The notes under the pieces are model-generated. The model was not told the DNA's origin. It ran no database searches and saw only the letters and a list, made by a program, of their open reading frames with translations. A DNA stretch of 64,000 nucleotides from Dactylellina haptotyla (taxonomy: Eukaryota > Ascomycota > Orbiliomycetes > Orbiliales > Orbiliaceae), in the NCBI GenBank assembly GCA_031310005.1, contig CM062379.1, positions 7,688,001 to 7,752,000 of the forward strand, given 5' to 3'. Positions within the stretch are counted from its first letter, which is position 1, and every line of letters begins with the position of its first letter. Shown here piece by piece: positions 24,446 through 35,375 of the stretch. The translations under genes were made by a program, and so were the position numbers.

Positions 24446-26006
24446 ATTGAAGACACTAGCCGATTTGACGGACACTCTGACCCAAAACTCGCAAACATCG
24501 CTTTTGAATTAAAGAACCACAGCTCATGATTTATACTAGCAATGAACAACGCTTGTCGTCCTCTGAAATGATCATCTTGAATTGAATTTTGGTTGGATCG
24601 TCTCCGCTTTCCGAAATCGATGAATAAAGTGAGAAAGCTCTTAGGGTGGATCGGGGTGGAGCGTTACCACGCCTCTCATTTTTCAGCTGCCTTGCGAAGG
24701 GCCGGGCTTTTTACGTTTTTGTATTCCACGTAAGGAAAAGTCTGTTGCTTTGGCGTTAATAACCCACCTTTTAATCTTTATTATTATGGTTATTATTATT
24801 ATCAACAAGAATTGTCGACGTAACTCACCCAGCCAAGGAAGCCATCGAAGCCATCTCTGCAGGTTCCGGGTGTTGTAATGAGGATAACTCGGATCTGCAA
24901 CGACGCAAGGAGGAGGTTGGGATGTGCAGTCCCAAATTAGGACTGAAACGATGTTCCCTTGCATCAGACATGCTGAATTTGCAAACCGTGCATGCTCGCA
25001 CGCACAGGCACGATAGATGCTCAGGCGTCAGTCGCATTGTATCAAAGGATATACAGGTACCAATGTAGATATTAAATTTCCCTGCTTGACCCCAGTTAGT
25101 CGCTTGCCAGGAATTCGTGAAGGGTGAGAAACAGACTAGGGTTGCCCCAACGAATCGCGTCGCTCCGACAAGCCAGAAGTAAGACATTTGCCCGCCCAGA
25201 CTGTCAGTCGTCTCGCGAAAATAAAACATTCTGAGCGCATGATGATCGGGCCGTGTCTGATCTACAGAGGATGTTTAGAGCTTGAGTATTCAGCTCGGAG
25301 AAATGACGATAGGCCCCACCGAAAAGGGGTGAGGCTGTACTATTATGACTGCGGGGACGTTTAACCACCAAGTTTAGAACCTCGCGCAGGTGAACGGAGG
25401 TTTCTCCAAGCATGAGGGGCCACCTGCCCTTTTGGGAATACTCCCGTGTCGGTACTTAGCCGAGAGAGACGCAATGTTAAAGACAGTACCACGTACTCAG
25501 CATGTATGACCCATCTTGAACCTTTTGAGAATGCGCTTCGTGGTCAAGCAAATAAGGAAAAACTATCGGGATGTATTTGGTAACTGCAAGAAAGATCGAG
25601 TTTCACTATAAAAATATGATCAATGCAACGAAAGAATCTGGTGAAGCATCCATGTCACAAAGCGTACACTCAAGATATAGATACGCTCGATAAGGCCCCT
25701 CATTCCTTCCTCGTCATTTTTGAGGATTCAAATCCATATTGTAGAGGCTTATAGGCTTAGCCCTATAAAACCAAGTTGCAAGCTATATAATAGTGGATTT
25801 GATATTATATATCATGGAACTTTCGTCACATTCGTTGGTCAATGTTGATGAGGGTCGGTCGCGTGTCTATGCTTTATGCGATAGATCGATCGCCTTTGCC
25901 TTTGCACCAAAACCTTTCCGTTCTCAATAACGAAAACTGTCCTTGAGCGATAATCAATTAAGAGAAATAACGGAGCTTGGTATCTTTCAAATTGTAGAGT
26001 CTGAAT
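24446..26006. other. Intergenic with a doubtful cysteine-rich minus-strand stretch
   Basis: On the minus strand, about 25045-24831 opens a frame with CACEHARFANSACLMQG and ends at a GTGAGT donor-like site near 24831. Another frame over the same bases also stays open. The cysteine spacing is reminiscent of small fungal secreted domains, but I find no start with a signal peptide and no in-frame continuation. It could be an exon relic or chance. The remainder (25250-26006) shows nothing. Confidence 0.3.
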
Positions 26007-28231
26007 TTATAGCGATCTTTCAAAGTATTCTAAGGGAAATCCCAAAGTAGCGCACTGAGTTTCTTCACTTAGGTCTACGAGACCACCTTTCCATTGGATC
26101 CGCATCATCTTTGGATTTCGTACGTTTACGGCTTCCCACTTACCAGTAATAGCGACTTGACTTGGAGTCCCCCAATACCCCCTCGCCTTGAGGTATCCCG
26201 CTTTGGGATTGGGATCGTTATTCCAGAGGTATGCTGCCCAATAATCAACTACTAGCTGTTCGAATGGAATATCGAGCCCGTCTCGTATAGATTTTGCCCC
26301 ATAGAGCAGCTCACCATGCGCCGTCCCAATCTCGCCGCTGTGGTACTTGAAATATTCAGCGCTAGGATCACCATAAGGATGTTCTATCGTGACGGGTGGC
26401 TCGCACAACGCAATGGTGAAGGTGCTTGGTTGATAGGTACGGTTAAATTCATACGTGTAAACCTTGGGCAGAACTTTATGCTTAACAGCAGAGTATGCAG
26501 TGGCCCATGACAAGCATTTCACCCCACCATCTGATAAACCTCTCTAGGTGAGATTGAATGCCGACCATGCGGGATCTCCGGATGGAAGGGGAAACGCAGG
26601 ATGATTGGCAAATTCGGAGAGATCCCGACCGACAATGGCTTGACCGATATAGCTGAGATAAGTGGCAGCATCGGGAATCCCGTAGTAACCGGATAGCTGT
26701 ATTCCGTATTCGTCACGGTTTACGCCAATAAGGAGCGGTACATTCGCAGCATAGGCCTTCCCCGTTACTGGAAGATCTCCCCTCTGTAGGAGAATATTAT
26801 CTACTACAGGGAATGTAAGGCTGCGCAAAGATGTCAACAATCGGTGCTACCATGGAGAATACTCCGAACTGCATGCTAGGAAATATGTCTATAAAGGCCA
26901 AATGGATGACGGGGCACTCACTGTCCTACAGGATCCGGAAAGACAATCGGACTGAGAACAGCTATATCTACGGTTTTGAGACACGTCTCAAGATCTTCCG
27001 CTACACCGCAGCCAGTGCCTTGAATGACTGTAGGGCTGAACATCGCCGAGAATTCAGGTATCGTAATCTAATGAGAGAATAGGTTGACTGGATAATAATA
27101 CCCCATTGGCGCAGACTCTATGAGTGCCGCGCTGAACAACCCTGCGGCCATTTCAGACGCTAGGAGAGCTCGCACGTTCGAGGCGCCGGCAGAATCCCCA
27201 CCGATTGCAATTCGACCTGCATCGCCACAAAAGGCCCAGATGTTCTGGTGGACCCATCGGAGAGCTGTTACCATGTCTCCAAGGCCATAGTTTCCTGTGA
27301 TAGAGGTCCCATTGACAGCTAGCCATCCAAAGTGGCCGAGCCTGTAATTGATCTTCACAACGACGACATCGCCACGAGTCGCGAGATTTATCGCATCTGA
27401 GTTGCCAAGATTTCCATTAACCTCCACATTGCTACCCCCATGAATCCAGAAGACTGGTTTCAGATTAAGCTTATCGGGTCCTGGAATTTACGGTGTAGCG
27501 ATGTTTAAGAAGAAGCAGTCTTCGTCACCGATATCGTGCCCATCATGCAGTTGCCGACAGATATCTTTATATTCCAGAGCATCGACAGCCCCTATGCCGC
27601 TATAGACGCTACTATGTTGAAAGCGCCCTGGATTTGCTGCGTACCGGATGCTTCTGAATCTGAATCTATAGCCGTCTCTGAAGCCTGTGACGCTCTGGGA
27701 ACCAACATTAACTACTACTCGATACTTCTGAGCGGTATCCCAGAAGCTAATGTTGCTTAATGGTGCACTGTGCGTGCATAGCGATGGAAGAAGGCGATTG
27801 CAGTCCAATACCCTGACCTTCCCAGCAAGATCAATGGCCCTGCAGGTATCACCAGCATGGTCTGCAACCCAGAACTGCTGACTATATGAGAACTTTCGGA
27901 GATACGCTTGGTATGAGAGAGAGTTGTTTACTCCAGCAGTAAAATCGTGAAGCTCTGGCGACCACAATGTTTTTGACAAGGATGAGCAAGCAGATTTGGC
28001 CAAAAGGAAAGACCTGGTTTGTTCGGCAAGGATCGCGGTAGAGGTTTTGTTGGAATATTGTGCTTCAATCATCTCAAATTAGCAAAATCCTATAATACCG
28101 AGCTGAGATAGCGAAGTCACCGTATAGATCATTTTCTTTGAGAATAGTTAGCGATCCAAGATTCAAAGACCCGGTGTGGCAGTTACGGAAACACCGAAGA
28201 GAACCATAGAAATAAGCATGTAATTCACCAT
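26007..28231 (-). pseudogene. Secreted type-B carboxylesterase (COesterase) with three in-frame stops
   Basis: From 28072 to 26007 the minus strand reads as one carboxylesterase frame with one GT-AG intron (26921-26821). Family landmarks appear in order: DGYRFRFRSIRYAANPGRF, DEDCFFLNI, FWIHGG, VVVKINYRLGHFG, the nucleophile elbow GGDSAGAS (Ser codon 27193-27191), LLIGVNRDEYG, and YHSGEIGTAHGELLYG near the usual catalytic His. Three stops interrupt it without changing frame: TAA at 27490-27488, TAG at 27070-27068 and TAG at 26521-26519. Upstream, a signal-peptide-like frame from an ATG at 28231 (MVNYMLISMVLFGVSV) runs into stops and shifted frames, with LTILKENDLYGDF visible in another frame. 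All catalytic landmarks remain, so decay is recent. Sequencing error at three separate places is the alternative. A functional version would be a secreted ester hydrolase. Confidence 0.8.
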
Positions 28232-28995
28232 CCTGCCTCTATTCATTAGTTCGATATTCACTACAAACTGATGCATCGAGATTTATATAAATCATAAGTC
28301 CTACAGTTACTCATATTTTAAGACTATGAGAGCTCCGTATCTGGAAGCTCCTCTTCTTGGTATGCACTGATTTTAACCATCTATGTTTCCGCTTTCGGAT
28401 AAATAGGGATGGGTAACAGGGACATTGGTTTTTGGCTAATACCAAGATATAAACGACAGGAGATGGGAGTACGCCTCGTAGAAGCACCTTGTGAGAAATA
28501 AGAGCTTTTACAGAATATATTCTGGAACTTTACAGAAAATCAACGGGCTAGCTGTAGGATATGGGGCTGGGAAATTGCCAATGTTGTATTTTAGCCGTCA
28601 GTTGTGTTGCATATTATGACATTTACAGTTCTTAAGCCCATGAGGAATGGCGTAGCATTGAAAACATAGTAGTAATATGGATACGAAAAGTTTGATCTTC
28701 CATAATATATATCTTACAGAGGGGTATAAAGGCGAATAGGGCTCTTTGCACAAAGATCACGTGGCTTTGTTACTGAGGTCTTGAAATTACGCGATCAGAA
28801 TAATTAAGCAAAGCCGCGTGCGGCAGTTGGCCTGTAGCATGGCCCGATCAATTACTAACACGGCCACGAGGATAACTTCAGGCTGGATGGCCAGTTGTCG
28901 TAGATAGGACGGTCCCACACATGCAAGTAGGGATATTTTGAAGGTATTTACAGAATCAGCGCGGCAGGGGAAGCCTAACATTCAAAAAAAAAATA
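28232..28995. other. Intergenic, no gene supported
   Basis: About 760 bases between the esterase relic and the DUF7136 gene, AT-leaning. It should contain the promoter of the (former) esterase and the 3' end of the next gene. No motif-bearing frame was found; a short minus-strand frame at 28787-28981 is not supported. Confidence 0.45.
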
Positions 28996-29847
28996 TTAGA
29001 CAATGAAAATGCAAAGCCCAGCCGCTCCAGCGAAGAGGGCGGCAGCGGTTTGAAATGGACCTCCCCTTGGAGCGTTATTGCCTGTTACCGAAGTTGAAGT
29101 GCTGCTTGGGAGATCGGTAGAGCTAGAGGTGCTTGTTGACGACCCGGGAGTCGTCAGAATGGGGGCCGATGTAGTAGAGATTGTGACCGAGGGCAATTGG
29201 GCAGATATGCTGCTGGCAAGCTGGTCGTTGATTACTATGTTGCATGGCTTCGCTTGTACGCCCGAATCGTCAACATGAGCACATCCTGTGATGTTGGACT
29301 GGATTCCGATGGCTGCTCCAGCAGGGGGGCATGGTCCTCCGGCGGTTAGATTAGCTGGCTTGCCGCCGTCTGCAATTGTGAAAACGAGCCCTCCTTCAGC
29401 GAGCCTTGCACCGATTGAGTGGTTTATGAAATCGCCATCTCGTGTACAATTTTGGCCCAATGCAAAGTACCAAGTTAGCTGGTACGTGCCGATACCCTCC
29501 TGGTATAGGGATGTAAACTCGTCCGTGGAGTTCACAATGAACAAAGTGTTCGACGGGGCAGGTACACGTAGGGGAAGGTTGCTTCTGAGAATGCTCTCTG
29601 AATCGACGAAGTCGGAGGACAAGCCCCGGGTACTGAGGTTTCTGAGCTCCCAAAGAAGATGGAAACCAAAGTCATACGCGAGTGGTGCGTTCTGCAAAGC
29701 CAAGACAATAGGGAATTTGTCTGCTGGGCTATAAGTCTCGTTTCGGGGGAAGATGATATCTATCTCAATATTTGCGGGTAGAATTGGGGTATCTACAGCT
29801 CTAGAGAGCGTAGGTAAGAAGGTTGCTAAAAGTAGAAATTCCTTCAT
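28996..29847 (-). CDS. DUF7136-type secreted, probably GPI-anchored protein
   Basis: One exon encodes 283 residues. I start at the ATG at 29847 because it leads directly into the signal peptide (MKEFLLLATFLPTLSRA). The body contains IEIDIIFPRNETYSPADKFP followed by IVLALQNAP, a combination I associate with fungal DUF7136 proteins. It is followed by a beta-rich domain with four or more cysteines and several N-glycosylation sites. A Ser/Thr-rich stalk covers about residues 215-260. The C-terminus ends in a hydrophobic tail (TAAALFAGAAGLCIFIV) after small residues, as expected for GPI anchoring. The function of this family is unknown to me. The protein would sit on the plasma membrane or in the wall. 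Confidence 0.84.
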   Translation of the reverse strand: MKEFLLLATFLPTLSRAVDTPILPANIEIDIIFPRNETYSPADKFPIVLALQNAPLAYDFGFHLLWELRNLSTRGLSSDFVDSESILRSNLPLRVPAPSNTLFIVNSTDEFTSLYQEGIGTYQLTWYFALGQNCTRDGDFINHSIGARLAEGGLVFTIADGGKPANLTAGGPCPPAGAAIGIQSNITGCAHVDDSGVQAKPCNIVINDQLASSISAQLPSVTISTTSAPILTTPGSSTSTSSSTDLPSSTSTSVTGNNAPRGGPFQTAAALFAGAAGLCIFIV

Positions 29848-31855
29848 CGTGAGCGGTTGAGGCAAGATGGGAAATATCAGGATCCGGAAATCAAAATTTT
29901 AGCAATGACGCGAAACGATAGTCAACGCCATTTCGGTTGTTTTGTCTGGTTGAAAGTGTATTAAGATGCCAAGAGTGGGAGATTGGATGGGATCGATTGA
30001 CCGGGGTCAATTAATTAATATGCAACGTCAGTTTCGTTAACAGTCAACCCGAGAGCTCGGTGTGGGATTTTGCATAAACACATTTTCTTGTTTGTCGATT
30101 GTGTAGATTAACCAATCAGAGCTGACTTAGGTACGACTGGACTGCTGCGCAGCACCAAACCTGACTGTTGTCCAGAGTACCCCAACGCTACTCTGTTGCT
30201 CTCTCTCTATATATATATCATGATATAGGCTCATAACTAGAGCTCCAGAGAAAGTGACTCAGTGACTGTGACAAAAATATCAAAAATAAAAACAACACAT
30301 TTTTTCGGAGTACCACCACCAGAAAGTTGAGATTAAGAAAAAGTATTAAGTGTTTGTTAATGAGGTCTGAGGTAACCCTCCCCTCAGTCGGGCATCGGGC
30401 AAATAATCTCCACTTTGGTCTAAACAATCGCGAATCTCAAAAGGATTGGAAAAAACACTAATTATTTAACGCAATATTAAGCGAAAACATGTGATCATAT
30501 TTCTGATTGATAGGTATGTAATTGATAGAGGCTCGACGAACATCCTCATAGGTTGTTTGGTTGGAACGCGTGTACATGTACATGTACATGTATGTGCACA
30601 CCTTAGTGTCCGAGTATCATTTTTTCGCATAACCAGGACGGCACCTGGCTTGCGAGGCAAAGTATCAGCGTGATTCATGAACTTAGCTATTTTGTAGCAT
30701 TGCAGCGCAGCTCCGCCAAACCCTGGGCTAAACATCAACATGATCTGAACACACCTAGAACCAACAAACTGAATGATAATAAGTTATTTATAAGCTTATA
30801 AGCTTTAGATAGGGTATTCGATCTGTGGTAAGCCAAACCACTCTGAGTGTCTGCTTTGCAAGCTTTGATGTAAAACATCAACATGTGGCTGAAACGACGA
30901 CCGTGCTATAGCGCATAGCGCTACATTTCCGTAGCAGGACACGAATGTGTAGATATCGCGGATATTGTTAGCTTCCTCAAGCCCTGGTCTAGATGGTTTG
31001 GGCGTTAGCTTGTAGAAAATAAAAGCCATTAGAGCCCTTATGCATCTTAGGGACCTACGTTGATAAGTGTAAAGTCCGCAACCCATCCTTATACTAATAA
31101 TAAATCCCTTTCTATCATATTATTTTACATGGTAAATCGACTCCGAGAACCTAACAGCGGAGCAAAACTCCTCAACTTCACAACAATAGTTTCTATTAGT
31201 GCCACTATTACTACTATACAGCGAACCGCACTTATTAAGAATTTGAAACAGCAGACCCAAACAGCACCTACTATACCTAGAAATGTCAAATCTTACCAAC
31301 AAATTTGAGATTATGGCATGCGACCCATAGGATGATGGGAACTGGGGGAGAATGTCGGATAGCATTCGTGGGCTGCATGTACAGTTTTGCTATCAGATAT
31401 TGGGGATCAAGTATTGTGCTAATGGAAGCGGAGTCGCTACCATCAGACCTCCCGTGGTACCATAGCGGCTGCATCGAGATTGTCGTTCTGCCAATCAGAA
31501 CCCACCCAGGGCACCTGTATCATAAATTATTTAGCTTCATGTCAATAATATATATATTTAAGTATTGTTTCGATTATTATACTTGCCTACCTTACCTTTT
31601 TGTGTTCCAGCTAAAAAAAGTTAGTCGTTGGATAGGCTGCTATTGATTAACTTATATTTGGGGCTGTTGAAAGATAGCACGCTTGCTGCTATTGGTATTG
31701 GTATTGGTATTTCCATACTGATAATCTATTAATTTGCAAATATTTTAACCGATATAAAACTTTTATCGGGTAGATTAATGTGTTTCTGAGATTAATTTGA
31801 ACTCAATGGAACTATTTGACAAATAATGGCTTTAAACATTATCGGGGAATCCACA
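29848..31855. other. Intergenic, 2 kb, with a GTACAT microsatellite
   Basis: No coding frame with a motif is visible. At 30568-30592 there is a palindromic run of tandem ACATGT/GTACAT units. A (TTGGTA)-type short repeat lies at 31690-31712. The first 200 bases next to 29848 probably hold the DUF7136 promoter. The 31120-31646 region opens small frames on both strands but they antisense each other. Confidence 0.45.
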
Positions 31856-32534
31856 CTACTCGGTAATAGTCCACAAGACTTGGTGCTTATTATCAGCGTC
31901 TACTTTTTTAGTAATCGTGTAGTGAGTGCTCTTGGTAGTGCAGGCGAAAGTGGCATCGTTGTCGCTTAATTGCTTGGAAGCAACTGTCACAAGAGCCCCA
32001 CTTCTACCAATATGCCAAGCCCAATTTGCGGAAATACCATGCGAGTCTCCCTGTAGTTGATATTCTTGTTTCTGTCCCGAGCTGATAGTTGTGGGGGCAT
32101 CTCCGATCAGTTTGCCAAAGCTACAGTTGAGACGGCTAGTTTGGAGGTCGCTGGTGGTATTGTTTACAAGTGTGACCGACAAATTGAAGTTCTCAGGTGT
32201 ACCATGGACATTTGAGTGATCGTGCCCATATTCTTTGAGCTCATCTTCGAATTTCTTTTTCAAAGCATCTCGTTTCTTATTCAGCGCCTGAATTTCTTCG
32301 GATGATTGAACCTTATCATCGAATTCGTCCCAGCTTTCGCCTCCAGTACCTTGCTCATAATTTTTAATGACAAGGTCCTCTCTCACTTTTTGCAGCGTAT
32401 CATTATATTCATTTTCATGATCGTGCGCATTCCGCAGCTGCTCTACAGAGTTTTAGTAGAATGCCAATACAGACGGGTAGTAGGTACATACTCGCAATAA
32501 CTTCTTTGAAGGCTGGTGAGTTTGGGTTCGCCAT
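31856..32534 (-). CDS. Small protein: helical N-terminus plus beta-rich C-terminal domain, function unknown
   Basis: Exon 1 is 32534-32492 and exon 2 is 32442-31856, giving 209 residues. The donor is GTATGT and the acceptor TAG; joining them gives a start MANPNSPAFKEVIA and removes the need for an internal start. The first 90 residues are highly charged and helical (for example EIQALNKKRDALKKKFEDEL), probably a coiled coil. The last 110 residues look like a compact beta domain with two cysteines (LNCSFG and TFACTT). There is no signal peptide, so it is probably cytosolic. The beta domain is vaguely like single-domain beta-sandwich proteins of fungi, but I see no diagnostic motif and assign no family. 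Confidence 0.7.
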
Positions 32535-34048
32535 TATATTAATAAAGTTTCGGAGAGAATCGATGCAAGCCTTGACCTTTTTCAAAGAAATTCAATCCAG
32601 ATGATAGATAATTACAATATTAACCAGCCAAAATAAGGAATAAGGACAAATATATATATTTGGCGGTGGCGCTGACCCCGCACGACGTAATGAGTAAGCC
32701 TTGCACTAGCCAGCTGTCATGATCGACATTGCTAAGAGAGAGAATGGTTCTTAGTGCGAATCAAACTGGTCTCGTTCTAATCAAACCTAAATAGTGGAGC
32801 CAAATATATTGCGTTGTCGTAGAATCAAACCCGCGCATACAGGCTGGCCCAGTCTCGAACTCAAACCAAAACACAACAGATCTCGTCATTGAAAATATTT
32901 TAGGTTTTACATATCAAGGATCTATCAATAGTTTGAGCATTAATCATTCGTGTTACAACCAGCCGCAATTCCTTGTTTCAGTATAAACTGCAATTTAAGC
33001 GCAGGAATATCACTTGATATAAGTGAATGAAGCTGGAAATTAAGGTCGAATACGCCTCGCAATCGCTCGAACAAATTCTTGCGACATCTGGGGCAGAAAA
33101 CTTTCTGCATCTATAGTATCGTACGACTCACAGGACAACGAACATACAAGGGGCTGCTCTTATGCCTGAGTATTCGAAGATGATGCAAACTTATCAGCGG
33201 TAATCGGGAGGAACGGTCGATGTTTGTTTGAGGTCATTTTACTATAGCCTATGTTTAGCATACGCTGGCTAGGGCGTTTGCCTAGCAAGTTGATTTTTGT
33301 ATCACCATATTCGTAACAGATGGTTTGCAGTAATCCTCTGGCGTTCGAATCTTGATATTCAATGTTACAGTACACTGAAAAATACTCATTTTTTTAACCG
33401 CGAACTATACTCCCAAGCCGATCGTTTATATTCCGAACAACGAAATAAAGTTAATGATAGCCACAAGGTCTATATAACTTAAGAACTGAGAAGGTTTGAA
33501 AGCCAATGCGGCTGAGTTCGTGAAACTGTAAGTTAAATATACAAAGATGATGATATCGATGTAACGCAGGTGTGCACTACAGAACTCTAGGCCAAAAGCT
33601 TCTTGTAAGCAAAGACAATAATGTATCCAATTCGGCATGAATTCGCTTTACTCATCAGGGCGGTCGGATATGTGGGGCTTTAATAAATACTGCAAATGTT
33701 TTCATACATCAAACATCAATATTCCGCCCTTGCTGCGAGTTTAAAAGTGAAGAGCTCTAAGAGTTGAGACGTTTAAATCTTCCGAAATTACTGATGAGAT
33801 CAGACGTGTCGAGTTCATGTGTTGTGGGCACTGTCGCCCCGTTACCATTTTGAATAAACGAATCTCAGCCGCACATCAAGATTGTAAGGCTTCTAAAATT
33901 CAGTTGATACCGATAAAAACGCGAGGGATGCTGAATCAAAAGAAAGATTTTACATCCACTAACTAATTAGAACAACGTCCCTCCGGAGTCGGGTTCCTCA
34001 CCTTGGGAATTCCCCTCTACGATAAACTGTATCCTACCCTATTGCAGG
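32535..34048. other. Intergenic, divergent promoters
   Basis: About 1.5 kb between divergent genes. No motif-bearing frame. The sequence is AT-leaning, with a TATATATATTT tract at 32651-32661 that could serve the leftward gene. Confidence 0.45.
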
Positions 34049-35032
34049 ATGCAACTCTGGGCTTTGCTGGAGTGCAATTCTGGTACAGTTGTACCGATCC
34101 TTATTGCTTTTGCGACTTTCCTATTGGCCGCCGAGGCGGCAATTGGCGATATTTTTACCGCACCTACGCCAGGGGAGAGGATCAATGTCGGAAGCCCGTA
34201 TAAACTTGTATGGGATGCCTCTATGATGCTATCCGGGATTGGTCTGAATACAGTCACTGTGGTTCTAGGGCAACCTGATGGCAAGGAGTTCCAAGCGATT
34301 ACGACTATCGGAGAGAGTATACCCAACAGCGGATCTTACGTGTGGAGTGTTCCATCAGATCTCGCACCTGGCGTATATCAGCTCAAGATATGGAATGATG
34401 ATGTCCCCAACAATTTAGTTAGTATTTCGCAGCGATTCTATCTGAATAGCGTTAGCAACACAGCGGCAACAACGCTGGCAACACAACCAACAGCGGATCA
34501 GACGTCTACGCACCCTTCAGACACACCACTAAGGACATCTCAGGCTAGAACTACAAGGGCGGACTCGGATTCAGGTTTGAGCTCGGGCTCCGAAGAGTCA
34601 AGCTCACGGCCCACATCCATCGGCTCCCAAACATCAACGCCGGTAACGGAAACATCGTCAATCAGTTCAACAACAACACCCAACAACACACAAACCCGAA
34701 GTTTGACCGATTCTCCTACCAGTTCATCGATTCCATCGCCTCCAGCCTCAACCAATCCGCCTATTGGGGCGATAGTTGGCGGAGTAATTGGAGGCTTAGT
34801 TGTAATTGTCACGGGCGCTCTTATTGGCATTTGGATTCTAGCGAAAGAGCGGAGGAAAAAGGCGTTTTACGTAGGAGAGAAAGAGATACCACAATTACCA
34901 CCCGCGCCTCCAGACCCCCAGAACCAGTCGATCTGGGGAGGCGGCGCTGTTCAATCGATGAACCCACGGCAGGACCTTAGTGGTATTTACCCAGGACGTG
35001 ATACTTTAGTGGAAGGGATTGCAAGATCATAG
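34049..35032 (+). CDS. Kre9/Knh1-like N-terminal domain, single-pass wall/membrane protein
   Basis: One exon of 327 residues starts at an ATG. Residues 12-32 are hydrophobic (signal peptide, ending AAEAA). The ectodomain at about 33-133 has the features of the Kre9/Knh1-like Ig-type domain (PF10342): FTAPTPGERINVGSPYKLVW, then LAPGVYQLKIWND. A Ser/Thr-rich stalk follows (about 135-235), then a glycine-rich transmembrane helix (IGAIVGGVIGGLVVIVTGAL) and a basic stop-transfer (KERRKK). The cytosolic tail of about 60 residues is Pro-rich. The layout recalls wall-stress-sensor-like proteins, but the ectodomain is not a WSC domain. A role in wall assembly or sensing is inference from the domain. 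Confidence 0.85.
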   Translation: MQLWALLECNSGTVVPILIAFATFLLAAEAAIGDIFTAPTPGERINVGSPYKLVWDASMMLSGIGLNTVTVVLGQPDGKEFQAITTIGESIPNSGSYVWSVPSDLAPGVYQLKIWNDDVPNNLVSISQRFYLNSVSNTAATTLATQPTADQTSTHPSDTPLRTSQARTTRADSDSGLSSGSEESSSRPTSIGSQTSTPVTETSSISSTTTPNNTQTRSLTDSPTSSSIPSPPASTNPPIGAIVGGVIGGLVVIVTGALIGIWILAKERRKKAFYVGEKEIPQLPPAPPDPQNQSIWGGGAVQSMNPRQDLSGIYPGRDTLVEGIARS

Positions 35033-35375
35033 CTTCGATGGTTACCCGGCCCAGTATAGAGATTGGGTATCAACCCAAGTTAATCTCCATCCTCAGCTTC
35101 AATAAATTTAGAAGGTTCAGATACGATATAATTAATTTAACATGATAATTGAAAATATTGCTTAAAATTCCACTCTAGTCGGTATTCAGCCTTTAATAGG
35201 GCCATATGCTAGTAATCGCATTCAATATTTAAATCTAGTTTCTTAGGTTTGTCGCTAAATCGAAACGGGTTACATGTAGCGATAAATTTGCTAAAAATAG
35301 ATATAAAATAATATATATAACAATGAAATAACAATAATAGTTGCACTATTTCCGGAGTTGAACTGTCATCAATAC
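35033..35375. other. Intergenic, convergent 3' flanks
   Basis: About 340 AT-rich bases between convergent stops. Only probable 3' untranslated sequence is seen. Confidence 0.5.

Noticed and set aside
24831-25045. Cysteine-rich minus-strand frame ending at a donor-like GTGAGT
   Set aside because: A second frame is open over the same bases and no start, signal peptide or following exon could be joined.
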